A stretch of DNA of 38,301 nucleotides. It comes from Acidimicrobiaceae bacterium. Its GTDB lineage: Bacteria; Actinomycetota; Acidimicrobiia; Acidimicrobiales; Aldehydirespiratoraceae. Within the stretch, counting starts at the first letter, position 1, and the number at the start of each line of letters is the position of its first letter. The notes beneath the pieces were generated by a model that worked only from the letters and a program-made list of their open reading frames with translations, was not told the DNA's origin and did not search any database. The stretch is taken from assembly GCA_016845585.1 (NCBI GenBank), contig JAERSO010000042.1, positions 1 through 38,301 of the forward strand. Reading direction: 5' to 3'. A program made the position numbers and the translations under genes. Below, in pieces: positions 25,001-34,655 of the stretch.

Positions 25001-25563
25001 GCGGGCGGAATCCACAGTGGCTGGTCAACCAGCTGCCAGGCGGCATGCACGAGGACGACTTCCTCATGCGCTTCCTGCGGATCTTCCAGGACATGGGTGA
25101 CTCGTACCTCGACACGATCGACAATCTCGAATACGCATTCGATCCGTCCGTCACACCGACATCCATGGTCCGTGTGCTGGGCAGCTGGATCGGTCTCGAG
25201 TACCTCGACGAGGAACTGCCCGATGAGGTGCAGCGCAACCTCGTTCGCGAGTACAGCAGCCTGGTGGCGTGGCGGGGCACGCAACACGGACTCGAACGGC
25301 TCCTGACCGCCATCACCGGCGAAGGTGTGGTGGTGAGAGATGATGCAGCGGCCTATCCCGTTCCACCGCCCGCGGCGAACGAGTGGGAGCCGGCCCCCGC
25401 GGGGATCCGCAGCCATGTCACTGTGGCCGTCCCCGACGGAGGGTGGGCATCCGACGACGATCTGTTGCGTATCGTTCAGCGCGAGCTCCCCGCCACCGTC
25501 ACATTCGACCTGCACCGCGGTCCCCGGACCCTGTGGCCGATCTCAGAGAGCCGAGCCGCATGA
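24997..25563 (+). CDS. Phage tail protein I-like baseplate protein (Afp12-like)
   Basis: Baseplate wedge partner of the J-like protein (188 aa, usual for family TIGR02242). Features include DFLMRFLRIFQDMGDSYLDT, DPSVTPTSMVRVLGSWIGLE and YSSLVAWRGTQHGLERLLTA, the typical order for gpI-like proteins. The last 60 residues include PAGIRSHVTVAVPDG, an added beta segment. ATGA overlaps occur at both ends, so it is translationally coupled to the J-like and zinc-ribbon genes. No tail-fibre gene follows, although phage and Afp clusters put fibres right here. Confidence 0.92.
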   Translation: MSGRNPQWLVNQLPGGMHEDDFLMRFLRIFQDMGDSYLDTIDNLEYAFDPSVTPTSMVRVLGSWIGLEYLDEELPDEVQRNLVREYSSLVAWRGTQHGLERLLTAITGEGVVVRDDAAAYPVPPPAANEWEPAPAGIRSHVTVAVPDGGWASDDDLLRIVQRELPATVTFDLHRGPRTLWPISESRAA

Positions 25564-25985
25564 GCGTCGAAGTCACGTGCCCCCGTTGCGCGTTCCAGAC
25601 CGTCTTCCAGGAGATCCGCCGCACGGCAGAGGAATTCTGCCCCGACTGCGACTTCCCGTTGTTCTGGGCCGGTCCCCCCGGTGAAGGGTTGGACGAATCC
25701 GGTGATGCCTTCCGTCGTCTTCCCGGGGCTGAGGGTCGCGACGCCATCGGAGACCGCGAGTGCCCTCACTGCGGCGAGCGCAACCACATCAATCGTCAGC
25801 TGTGCGTCCGCTGCAACAAGCTCCTCGTCACACCGGCCGCACCGCCACCGACGCCGCTGCCGTGGCCGGCACCGCACGAGCCCCCACCGCCGCTCGCCGA
25901 TCCGCCGAGGTGGCCGGTCTGGGCCGTGGCCGCATTGCTGGTGGTCGTGATCTTCCTGCTCATCGGCTACGTCTGGACCTGGTGA
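25560..25985 (+). CDS. Tail-anchored double zinc-ribbon protein
   Basis: A 141-aa protein closing the eCIS operon. Two zinc ribbons are visible: CPRC (7-10) with CPDC (27-30), and CPHC (68-71) with CVRC (82-85). A proline-rich linker (about 91-115) leads to one membrane helix, VWAVAALLVVVIFLLIGYVW (about 120-139), at the very C-terminus. This is the plan of a tail-anchored protein with its metal-binding part in the cytoplasm. It starts at ATG overlapping the gpI-like stop, so it belongs to the operon. I know no fixed function; linking the particle to the membrane is a reasonable inference. Confidence 0.85.
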   Translation: MSVEVTCPRCAFQTVFQEIRRTAEEFCPDCDFPLFWAGPPGEGLDESGDAFRRLPGAEGRDAIGDRECPHCGERNHINRQLCVRCNKLLVTPAAPPPTPLPWPAPHEPPPPLADPPRWPVWAVAALLVVVIFLLIGYVWTW

Positions 25986-26009
25986 TCGCCGCCGAGCCCG
26001 GTAGGAACG

Positions 26010-29000
26010 CTACGGCACCGTGCCGGTATCGCTGTCGAACGCCGTACCCGTATGGAGTGCGTTGGTGGCGCGTACCTTGACGGTGTAGTCACCGGAGCTC
26101 AGCCCCGTGATTGTGTAGCCCGTCGTCGACGAGCCAGTCGTGGTCCAGGCTCGCACCACGCCAGCGGAGTCTTCGACCTGGTACTGGTAGTTGCCGAGGG
26201 CACCACCACCAGTATTGGCGGGAGCGGTCCATGTGGCCGTGAAGCCGTCTGCGGTGGCGACGATCGCAAGGGCCGTTGGTGCGCCGGGGAATCCGAGCGG
26301 TGTGTGGGGGCCGGAACCGGTGGAGAAGGCGCCCCAGAAGTCGGAGTTCTTGGCGCGGACGGTGACGGTGTAGTCGGATCCGTTGGTGAGGCCGCTGAGG
26401 TCGAGGGTGAGGCTGTTGTCGCCCGTCCTGGCGGTGACCGGGGTGCCGCCGTCAGTGGCGCTGACCTCATAGTCGGTGATCGCGCTGCCACCAGTGGATG
26501 TGGGAGCCGTCCAGGTCACCGTGAGATGGCCGGATCCGATCGACACCGATGTGATCGAGGGTGTGCCCGGTGTGCCGACCGCCTTCCGGCTGACATCGGA
26601 GGACCATGCGCCGTTGCCGACGGCATTGACGGCCCGGACTCGGAAGACGTAGGTCTGATTCGCCGTGAGGCTCGACACGACTGTGGGGCTGGTGGCCGGA
26701 TCGACCGTGGTGATGTCGCCGGGAGTGCTCCAGCTGCCCGTCGAGAGTCGACGCTGGAGCTCGTAGGAGGTGATCGCCTCGCCGTTCGCGGCGGGAGTCG
26801 ACCATGTGGCCGTGAGCTGGTCGACCGCTGACACCGCGAGGGCGAGGTCACCGACCTGTCCCGGCGCGTCGGGGATGGTGATCGTCTGGACCGTGCTGGG
26901 CAGGCTGTCGCCGACCGAGTTCACCGCCCGGACGCGCACATCGATCGTGTCGCCGGCGGAGAAGTTGGTCGTGGCGGCCAGGGTCACTGGTCCGCCCGTG
27001 AGGAGCGAGTTGGGGAATGCACCACCCGTCGGGCCCCACTCGACCCGGTAGTCGGTGACCGCAGCGCCGCCGTCGGCGTTCGCAGGCACGGCGGTCCAGG
27101 TCGCGACGAACTCGCCGGCGCTTGTCGTGAGTCCGAGCCCGGTCGGTGCCGTCGGCGTGGTCTTGACCGGGACGGAGATGGGCGTTGCGGCGTTGGGGTC
27201 GACATCGATCGGCACGCTGACGGTGTCCTCGAACCCGGTGCCCGTCAGGCGAATCTCCCAATAGTGCAAGCGGCTCCCCGACGCGAGCGTGTCGGGCTTG
27301 GATGGCGGCACCGTGAAGCTGTGGGTCTTGTCGACGCCGATCGTCTGGGCCGAACCATGGGCGACCTCGCCGCCGGCGACCGTGACGAAGTAGAGCTGTG
27401 CCGAGAGGTTGGTGAAGTCAGCGGATGTGTTCGCGTCGATCTGGGTGACGGTGAGATCGATCCCCCCGTCGAACGCGTCGAGCACTGCGGGAGCGTTCAC
27501 TGTGCTCGGCTGGGCGCTCACGCTCACATTGATCTTCTCGAAGCTGTACTTGACGTTGGTCACGCCGGGTTCGGCATCGAAATCGATGTTGTTGTAGTTG
27601 CCGTTCTCGACGTTCGTGATGTCGTAGGTGCCGTCGCTGCCGGTCAGATAATAGTCACCGGAGTTGTCCGGGAACTCGATCCGGACGTTCTCGACCGGCC
27701 CGATGCTGACGTTGCCGCCCACGTTCACCTGCGCCGTCGCAATGAAGTGGATGGTGCTCTGGTTGCGGTAAAGCGTCAGCACCTCTGGCCCGGCCAAACC
27801 ACCGGGGTCGACGACCAGGTTGTACATGAGGGTCGTGTGGTTGCCGTCGGTGACCGTCACCGTCCAGGTGACGGGTTGGAGGTCGGTGAACGTGACGAAC
27901 CCGGTGGCGCCCTGGACCTGCGCGGCTCCCGCGGGCTCATTCGCGTGCGTCAGGGTGATCGTGGCGCCATCCAGGATGACCTGATCTCCCATGACGGTCT
28001 CGTCACTCAGGATCTGGAACTGGATTGAAACAGGCGTCACGAGCAGCACCGCCGTGCCCTGCGGGTAGGTCATGTCGTTGACGACCACGACGTCGGCGGG
28101 GGGCGTGACCGGCGTGGACCCGTAGTCGGTGCGGGCATAGGTGATCGCCCAGGTGCCGGCGGGGACCTGGAGACTCCAGGTGCCATCGACTGCGGTCGTG
28201 GTGTTGTACGAGACCGGCACCAGGAGCCCGGATGTGTCGGTCAGGGTGACGGTGACGAGGTCGAGATCACGGTCGACCGGGATGGCGACACCGATCTGAC
28301 CGGCGACATGGCCGGACACGGTGGACCATGCCTCGAGGTCGACGACCTCGGTGTGGTCGCCACCCGGCGAGAGAGCTGCCAACGGAACTGTCTTCGTCTC
28401 GTGTCGAAGCGCTGAGACCTCCAGCGTGAACACGATGCCCGAGTCGAGATTCGGGAAGGTGACGGTGTTGCTCGGGTCGGTCAACGTGGCGATGAGCGTG
28501 CCGCCGTCGTAGACCGAGATGGAGGCCTGCTCAGGCACGCTGGTGACATCGACGGTGAGATCGACCTTCTCGACGATGGTCGACGGTGTGACGAGCACAC
28601 GGTTGTCGTTGGGGCCGAGGTTGAGGCTGAAGGGTGCCGGGAAGCTGAATCGGGCGTCATTGTCCGAATCGTGCTGGAACGCGAAGTCCCAGGTGCCCGG
28701 GGCGAGGTTCGGCACGCTGTAGGAGCCGTCGCCCGCGATGTCGATCGTCTGGTCGACGGCACCGGGGATTGTGGCGGAGCTCGCGACGATCTGGAACTGG
28801 GTGGTGTCGACGGCGCCGACCATCGAGTGGACCACGGTGCCGCTGGCGCTCGACGCCAACGCGGTGAGCTCGATGGCGAGGTCGTCGTTCGGCCCGCCCG
28901 GAACGTCGGTGGACGCATTGATCGCCTGGACCAGGGTCTGGAAGTCGGCATGGCTGAACGTGTAGTCGGCCTCGCCGAGGCGGTGCTGGGGAACCGACCA

Positions 29001-32000
29001 CACATTGGTCGGGAACGTGACGTCGATCGGCGTGGTCACGGCGGTGGGCTCAGCAGGGTCGACCGAGGTGTTGAACGACGAAATGACCGTGGCCTGCACG
29101 CGGGCACCGTTCACCGGGAGGGCGGTGCCATCGCGTTGATAGGAGATCGTCCCTCCGACGAGGTAGCCGGCGCCGGGGAGAGCGGACGGAACCAGGGCGA
29201 CCTGGATCCGGGTGGTGGCCGGTGTCTGCGATGCGGCCGGCGTCGGGATCAGGACGGCGCCAACGCCGATGACGGACTCGTAGCCCGTCGCCGTGACGTC
29301 GAGGATGTAGCTGCCGGGGACGGGACTCGGGGTGGCCGCGGTGACCACACCGGTGGTCGGTTCGAGATAGATGACCTCGCCCGCGGCGTCCGTGGTCAGC
29401 GCCACATCACCCGAATAGTCAACAGGAGCAGTGGTGAGGGTGACGACAGCGTTCTCGATCGGGTCGAACGAGCCATCGTCCTGGGCCGCGACCACGAGCA
29501 CCTCGAGCGACGGGCGAAGATGGAGGTGGAGGTCGGGGACGGTGTGTGTCTCCCCGAGTAACCCCGCGGTGGCGGTGGTGGAGCCGCCGATGAACCCCTG
29601 TGCGGTGGCGCTCACCGTCCAAACGCCCGGGGTCAGGGTGTCGGATAGGGCGTAGTAGCCCTCGCCCTCACCAGCCACGAAAGCGGCCGTCGCCGGGATG
29701 ACGGTGGCGCCGTTTGTGACGAAGACACTCGCTCCGTCGATACCGATCGTCTGGTCGATGTCCCAGGAGGGGCGAACGTGGCCCTCAAACGAGCCGAGCG
29801 TGAGGATCTGACGATCGCTCTGGGTCTCGGCGTCGAGTCCGAAACTCTCGCTCTGATCCGACAGCTGATGTTGAGCGGCCTGGATGCGGACCGCGTACGC
29901 ACCGAAGTCGAGGCCCTGGATGTCGTAGTTGCCGTTGCCGTCGGCGATGACCTGCAGGTTCCCGTTGCCGTCGTCTCCCGGACTCTGCGTCGTGGGTGCG
30001 TGTCCGAGCACCGTGATGACGGCCCCACCCACATCTTCGTTTCGCTGGTTGGTGACCTTGCCGAACAGGCGGGCGTTGGCCTCCGGAACCGTGTGAGGGG
30101 CGAACTCGAGGGTGGCGTCCTGGGTGGTCGTGACGCCGGCGTGCAGGACCACCGGAATTGCCTGAGGCTGATGTTCGAACCGGTCGAACGTGACGACGTA
30201 CTCGCCGGGCGGCACCGCCGGGAACGTGTAGTCGCCCGTGTCGGCTGATGTGGTGGCGAACTCGAGGTCATTGCCCGTGACGGTGACCCGGACATCTCCG
30301 AGACCCGGATTGGCCGGGTCGACCGGCGTGTCCGACACGATCGTTCCCTGGAGGCGCCCGGTCGAGGCGATGAGCTGGACGAAAGCCGTTTCAGCGCCGT
30401 CGAGCAAGACGTCCTGAGTCTGGGTCAGCCATCCGGGACCGCTGGCCTCCAACGTGTAGGTGACGCCGAGAGGAAGCTGGGGGAGCGCGAAGGAGCCGAC
30501 GGGATCGTCGGACAATGACGTGGTCGTGAGCTCGACATCGCCACCCGTGAGACGCAGGGTGATCCCGCCCTGCCCGATGCCGCCGCTGGAGACCGTGCCG
30601 ACGATCGACCCGACACCACTGGTGAGACGGGCGCTGACGCCACGGTCGCTCTCCCCGGGCCCGAGTTCCACCGATCGCACCTCGGTGCCGAAACCGGGCA
30701 TCTCCACGGTCACGACATAGCGGGCCGGGGTGCCGATGCCCTCGATCTCCCACTGACCGATCTGGCCGGGTTCGGTCGACGTGGTGGCGGTGTAGACGAG
30801 GGTGCCGTCCGTGATGGTGACCTTGGCTCCGCCGATCCCGCGGGAGCCGTCGGTGACGGTGCCTCCGAGTGCGCCATTGCCGGGTTTGAGCTCGACCTCG
30901 AGCTCGATCTGTTCGCCGATCTCCACGGGGGAGACGACGAAGGCCTGACTGGTGTAGCCCGGCTTGGAGAACAGGAGCTCGTAGTGCCCACCGGGCACCA
31001 GGGAAGCGTGCTTCCAGGTGCCGTTCTCGCCAGTGATGACGCTGATGGGCGCCGAGCCACCCTGCTGGGCCCGGACGCGATGGGTGACCCACGCCAACGA
31101 CTTCGCTCGGCCGCGGTCGATGTCGTCGTTCACGACGTTGGTGTTGGGCGACAGCGGATCATTGAGCGAGATCGGGCGAAGCTGGACTTCGACCCCAGAG
31201 GGCTCGGACTCGTCGGCCAGGGCGACCTCGCCGGTGGCGGTGGCAGTTGTGGATCCGGTGCCATCGCCTGCGGCGCCGCCGCCGTCGGATCCGTTGCCGC
31301 TGCCGCCGGAGTCGCCACCATCCCCGTCGGAATCGTCGGCGGTCTGGCTCAGGGTGTCGGAAGCGGTGTCGCCCTCCTCGCCGTGAAGGAGATCGAGCGT
31401 GAGCCGAACCCCGCCGACCGCCAGGGCGAGCATGGCCAGGATCAACACACCGCGGCGAGCGAAGCCGCCGATCAGCGGTCGCTGCGAGAACACGGCTCCG
31501 GTCTGGAGCGGCCGCGACTGGGCCTGGGCGAACACGGTGAACGCCTTGCGCGAGGACGTCGAGAACAAGACCGGCTTGGAACGAACGACAGCTCGTGTGG
31601 TGGTGCGCTCGCCCGCACGAACTCGGACCTTCTCGGGTTTGAACGTGACGGTGACATCGTCGGACTCGGCACGGAGGTCGAGCTCTGTCGGAGCGGTCGA
31701 TCGGTTGTGCAGGACCAGCTTGAAGCGACCCCGCCAGCGTCCATGAACCGACGCCGGGTTGATGCTGATCGCCACATTGTCGAGAGCGAGCACGCTGAGC
31801 GTGAACGACACCGCCGTGGAATCACTCTCCGCCCCGTTGGTTTGCACCCGCAGCGAGAGTTGGTGACGCCCCGACGAGAACGTGCCGGGAACGACGAAGC
31901 CGAGCGCGGTGCGCCGTGTCTCGCCCGGTGCGATCGGTTGCGCCAGCTGCGGGACGGCCACGACGCCGGCGGGAGCCCCCGACACACTGATCCGGGGGAG

Positions 32001-32099
32001 GATCGGCTCCCGGCCGTTGTTGACCAGATCGAGTGTGATTTCCGCTGATGCACCAGGCGCGATGTGAACATCACGACTATGCAGCAAGGCTGTGATCAC
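26010..32099 (-). CDS. Giant single-pass membrane protein with CarboxypepD_reg repeats and four FN3 domains
   Basis: About 2029 aa from GTG 32099 (a TTG at 32153 is also open; neither has a good ribosome-binding site). The N-terminus matches the two paralogues upstream: Ig-like domains (about 1-200), a basic juxtamembrane VFSQRPLIGGFARRG, and one membrane helix at about 216-236 (LILAMLALAVGGVRL). A highly acidic Asp/Gly/Ser linker follows. Then come at least eight carboxypeptidase-regulatory-like beta domains (pattern G.v.G.V.......GV.V...G....YTF..LPPG.Y.V.), and four FN3 domains (about 1640-2029, with WTAP and RVRAVNSVG motifs). Basic residues precede the helix, so the N-terminus should be inside and about 1800 residues outside. 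Probably an adhesin-like stalk or envelope-spanning partner of the eCIS. Confidence 0.85.
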   Translation of the reverse strand: MITALLHSRDVHIAPGASAEITLDLVNNGREPILPRISVSGAPAGVVAVPQLAQPIAPGETRRTALGFVVPGTFSSGRHQLSLRVQTNGAESDSTAVSFTLSVLALDNVAISINPASVHGRWRGRFKLVLHNRSTAPTELDLRAESDDVTVTFKPEKVRVRAGERTTTRAVVRSKPVLFSTSSRKAFTVFAQAQSRPLQTGAVFSQRPLIGGFARRGVLILAMLALAVGGVRLTLDLLHGEEGDTASDTLSQTADDSDGDGGDSGGSGNGSDGGGAAGDGTGSTTATATGEVALADESEPSGVEVQLRPISLNDPLSPNTNVVNDDIDRGRAKSLAWVTHRVRAQQGGSAPISVITGENGTWKHASLVPGGHYELLFSKPGYTSQAFVVSPVEIGEQIELEVELKPGNGALGGTVTDGSRGIGGAKVTITDGTLVYTATTSTEPGQIGQWEIEGIGTPARYVVTVEMPGFGTEVRSVELGPGESDRGVSARLTSGVGSIVGTVSSGGIGQGGITLRLTGGDVELTTTSLSDDPVGSFALPQLPLGVTYTLEASGPGWLTQTQDVLLDGAETAFVQLIASTGRLQGTIVSDTPVDPANPGLGDVRVTVTGNDLEFATTSADTGDYTFPAVPPGEYVVTFDRFEHQPQAIPVVLHAGVTTTQDATLEFAPHTVPEANARLFGKVTNQRNEDVGGAVITVLGHAPTTQSPGDDGNGNLQVIADGNGNYDIQGLDFGAYAVRIQAAQHQLSDQSESFGLDAETQSDRQILTLGSFEGHVRPSWDIDQTIGIDGASVFVTNGATVIPATAAFVAGEGEGYYALSDTLTPGVWTVSATAQGFIGGSTTATAGLLGETHTVPDLHLHLRPSLEVLVVAAQDDGSFDPIENAVVTLTTAPVDYSGDVALTTDAAGEVIYLEPTTGVVTAATPSPVPGSYILDVTATGYESVIGVGAVLIPTPAASQTPATTRIQVALVPSALPGAGYLVGGTISYQRDGTALPVNGARVQATVISSFNTSVDPAEPTAVTTPIDVTFPTNVWSVPQHRLGEADYTFSHADFQTLVQAINASTDVPGGPNDDLAIELTALASSASGTVVHSMVGAVDTTQFQIVASSATIPGAVDQTIDIAGDGSYSVPNLAPGTWDFAFQHDSDNDARFSFPAPFSLNLGPNDNRVLVTPSTIVEKVDLTVDVTSVPEQASISVYDGGTLIATLTDPSNTVTFPNLDSGIVFTLEVSALRHETKTVPLAALSPGGDHTEVVDLEAWSTVSGHVAGQIGVAIPVDRDLDLVTVTLTDTSGLLVPVSYNTTTAVDGTWSLQVPAGTWAITYARTDYGSTPVTPPADVVVVNDMTYPQGTAVLLVTPVSIQFQILSDETVMGDQVILDGATITLTHANEPAGAAQVQGATGFVTFTDLQPVTWTVTVTDGNHTTLMYNLVVDPGGLAGPEVLTLYRNQSTIHFIATAQVNVGGNVSIGPVENVRIEFPDNSGDYYLTGSDGTYDITNVENGNYNNIDFDAEPGVTNVKYSFEKINVSVSAQPSTVNAPAVLDAFDGGIDLTVTQIDANTSADFTNLSAQLYFVTVAGGEVAHGSAQTIGVDKTHSFTVPPSKPDTLASGSRLHYWEIRLTGTGFEDTVSVPIDVDPNAATPISVPVKTTPTAPTGLGLTTSAGEFVATWTAVPANADGGAAVTDYRVEWGPTGGAFPNSLLTGGPVTLAATTNFSAGDTIDVRVRAVNSVGDSLPSTVQTITIPDAPGQVGDLALAVSAVDQLTATWSTPAANGEAITSYELQRRLSTGSWSTPGDITTVDPATSPTVVSSLTANQTYVFRVRAVNAVGNGAWSSDVSRKAVGTPGTPSITSVSIGSGHLTVTWTAPTSTGGSAITDYEVSATDGGTPVTARTGDNSLTLDLSGLTNGSDYTVTVRAKNSDFWGAFSTGSGPHTPLGFPGAPTALAIVATADGFTATWTAPANTGGGALGNYQYQVEDSAGVVRAWTTTGSSTTGYTITGLSSGDYTVKVRATNALHTGTAFDSDTGTVP

Positions 32100-32219
32100 A
32101 ACGACAAACCGATCATCCGGACGAGAAAATGCCGCCCGAGAGCAGCAGAACAACTATCGGTAGTATCGCCGAGAACTGGAGCGGTGGGGCGGTTCCCGGT
32201 GCGATCGTGAGCTGGTCGA

Positions 32220-34655
32220 TCAAGGGACGGTCACGTTGGCGCCCGTGACCTGCTGGCCGGGAAGCAACGCGACGAGCCTGGATGCCACCAGCGTGGGATC
32301 ATTGGCGGCGGCCACGACGGCGACGACGTAGCTGTTCGGAGCGTCGAGCCCGTGGAAGGCGTAGGCGCCATCGGTGCCCGTGGTGACGGTCTGCACCGGT
32401 GCGGCGCCCGGGAAGGTGTCCACCAGATGGAGCTCGACGATCGCGTTCGGGCGAACGACGGGCGAACCATTGTTGTCATCGAAGATCAGGCCGGAAATGC
32501 TGGCCTGTGGCTCGAGTGCGACATCGATCGTGAGGTCATCACCAGGATTCAGCGAGATCAGCTGTGAGGAGGTGGCCGAACCGGTGCGGACGATCGTGAG
32601 GGTGTACACGCCGGCCGGGATGTTCGCGAGCCGGTACACGCCGATCGGTTCGTCCGCAGATGTCGTCGTGTAGGTCGAGATCCCGTTCGTGAGCGAGACC
32701 GTGGCATGGGCGACCTCGGTCTCGGCGGCCGTGACGGCGCCTTCGACCGCGGCAGTGCCCAGCGCCAGATTCGCATCGATGGACACCGCCGGACTGGTGC
32801 CTGCAACCGATGCCAAATCCACGGCACGGGTCTCCGACGCATAGCCCGGTGCACTGAACGTGACCGTGTAGGTGCCGGGGATCGGGAGCTCGTCGAGGAT
32901 GTAGGCCCCGGCGAGTCCGGTGGACGCCGCGGCGGTGGACCGGCTGATGCCTCCGCCCGAGACCGTGATCGTGGCTCCGCCGAGGGGAGCGCCCGACGAG
33001 GTGCGGACGACGCCTTTGATGGTGCCGAGGGCGGGCACCAGACGAACGGAGATGTCCTCGACGGTGACGACGTCATTGAGAGGGACGCTGATCGACTCAG
33101 TGGCGAAGCCGACCCGGGAGAACGTGACGGTGTAGGTGCCGGGGGTCGGAAGATAGCGCAGCGTGAACGCACCGAGGTTGCCGGTGGTGAGCGAGACGGT
33201 CGTGATCGTCGACACGCCGTCCGTCGCCTCGACGGTGACATTGCCCAATGGACCGGCGGCCTCGAGCACCACACCGCCGATGATGCCGTTGCCCTCGCGG
33301 AGCAGGATCTCGATGCCCTGGGCCGCCTCGCCACCGGCGAGGCGAACGGGCCGCGGCTCAGCGGTGAACCCAGGCTTGGCGACCTGGATCTCGTAGGTGG
33401 CGGGACTGGGGACCTCAGGGAAGATGAACGTGCCGTCGGGGGCGACCTCGACGCGCTCGACCTCGGCGTCGGCGATGCCATCGATCGACTCCGCGGTTCG
33501 CACCAGCACGACGAACGCACCGGTCGGATCCTCGGCCACGACCTGACCGGCGATCGATCCCGGCCGGCCCTCGAGAGCGAAATCGACACCCTCGCTCACC
33601 TCGCCGAGCGTGACCCCGACCTCGCCCGCCTCGGCGAAACTCTCCCCGCCGAACCATCGAGTGGAGAAGCCCGCCCCGGTGGCCCGGATCTTGAACGTGC
33701 CATCGCTCAAGCCCGGGATCTGATACGTGCCATCGGCGGCACTCGACGTGGCTGCGATCACTCCGTCGATGTCGTCGAGCCCGACGAGTTCGATGGTGAC
33801 GCCGGCGAGGGGAGCCTCAGCCGGGCCGGTGACCGTTCCGGCGACCGAACCCGGATTCGTCGCCACGGCGTTTGCGTTGGTGGGATCGTCGTCCAGGGCC
33901 GCCTCGATCAGGTCCTGGCCCTGCTTCTGGCTCTCGGCCACCTGCTCGAAGCTGTGCGTGATCACGATCGCGAAGACCGAGATCGCCATGATGAGCCCGG
34001 CGAGCGACAGCACCCAACGGCCGATGCGGGGCTTCTGAATGAATGTGGCGATGCCTTCAGGAGCCGGATCGACTCCGGCGGCAGCGAAGGTCATGATGCG
34101 GGGAGTCGGTACCCCGAACCAGCGCCGCCCGCCGCGTGTCTCGGCTCGGATGATCTCGGATTCACCCGGCTCGAGCGTGATGTCGTTGGGGCTGAAGGCG
34201 ACCTTGACGACTGCTTCCTCGTCCGTGCCCGACAGTGAGGTCGTGATCTTGTCGTTTCCGCGGTTCTCGATCAGGATCCCGAACGTGGTGGAGCGTCCGC
34301 CGGTCACCGACGACGGCTCGATGCGCATGTTCAGTTGGTCCCTGCGAGGGACCACCAGGTCGAGGGCGACCGTGACCGGGTCCTCGAGATCCTCGAGGGA
34401 TTCGACCTGGACGGCCATGGGGCGGTGTCCGGCGGGGAAGTCCTCCGGCAGGCGGACGGTCAGTTCGATCGAGGCCGTCTCGCTCGGAAAGACGGCAGTG
34501 TCGTTGCCCGCCGTCGTGACCCATGCCGGGTCGGCACCGAGAAGAGTCACCCGGTACCCGGCGATCACATCGGCATCGTTGTAGATGGCGACCGTCACGG
34601 TTGCGCTCTCGTTGATCGGCACGTCCAACTGCGAGGAGCTCAGATGGACTCTCAT
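32220..34655 (-). CDS. Single-pass membrane protein with CarboxypepD_reg repeats (811 aa)
   Basis: Middle gene of the trio. No signal peptide is seen. Two Ig-like domains fill about 1-205, with the second ending in RRWFGVPTPRIMTFAAAG. The juxtamembrane segment is FIQKPRIGR and the membrane helix is WVLSLAGLIMAISVFAIVIT (214-233). An acidic linker leads to about six carboxypeptidase-regulatory-like repeats (for example VAGTVTGPAEAPLAGVTIEL and IKGVVRTSSGAPLGGATITV) up to the C-terminus. The start overlaps the stop of the 713-aa gene as ATGA, which shows co-translation. The paralogues share order, spacing and helix position, pointing to tandem duplication. An enzyme domain is absent; the repeats are structural. 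Confidence 0.87.
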   Translation of the reverse strand: MRVHLSSSQLDVPINESATVTVAIYNDADVIAGYRVTLLGADPAWVTTAGNDTAVFPSETASIELTVRLPEDFPAGHRPMAVQVESLEDLEDPVTVALDLVVPRRDQLNMRIEPSSVTGGRSTTFGILIENRGNDKITTSLSGTDEEAVVKVAFSPNDITLEPGESEIIRAETRGGRRWFGVPTPRIMTFAAAGVDPAPEGIATFIQKPRIGRWVLSLAGLIMAISVFAIVITHSFEQVAESQKQGQDLIEAALDDDPTNANAVATNPGSVAGTVTGPAEAPLAGVTIELVGLDDIDGVIAATSSAADGTYQIPGLSDGTFKIRATGAGFSTRWFGGESFAEAGEVGVTLGEVSEGVDFALEGRPGSIAGQVVAEDPTGAFVVLVRTAESIDGIADAEVERVEVAPDGTFIFPEVPSPATYEIQVAKPGFTAEPRPVRLAGGEAAQGIEILLREGNGIIGGVVLEAAGPLGNVTVEATDGVSTITTVSLTTGNLGAFTLRYLPTPGTYTVTFSRVGFATESISVPLNDVVTVEDISVRLVPALGTIKGVVRTSSGAPLGGATITVSGGGISRSTAAASTGLAGAYILDELPIPGTYTVTFSAPGYASETRAVDLASVAGTSPAVSIDANLALGTAAVEGAVTAAETEVAHATVSLTNGISTYTTTSADEPIGVYRLANIPAGVYTLTIVRTGSATSSQLISLNPGDDLTIDVALEPQASISGLIFDDNNGSPVVRPNAIVELHLVDTFPGAAPVQTVTTGTDGAYAFHGLDAPNSYVVAVVAAANDPTLVASRLVALLPGQQVTGANVTVP

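Noticed and set aside
11361..25985. Prophage or type VI secretion interpretation
   Set aside because: No head, terminase, portal or integrase genes, no TssJLM complex or ClpV; the Afp15-like ATPase, DUF4157 and DUF4255 proteins point to an eCIS.
32706..34238. 510-codon plus-strand open frame opposite the 811-aa gene
   Set aside because: Composition of codon-mirror shadow (Gly/Arg/Asp-rich, no domain); the minus-strand repeats are real.
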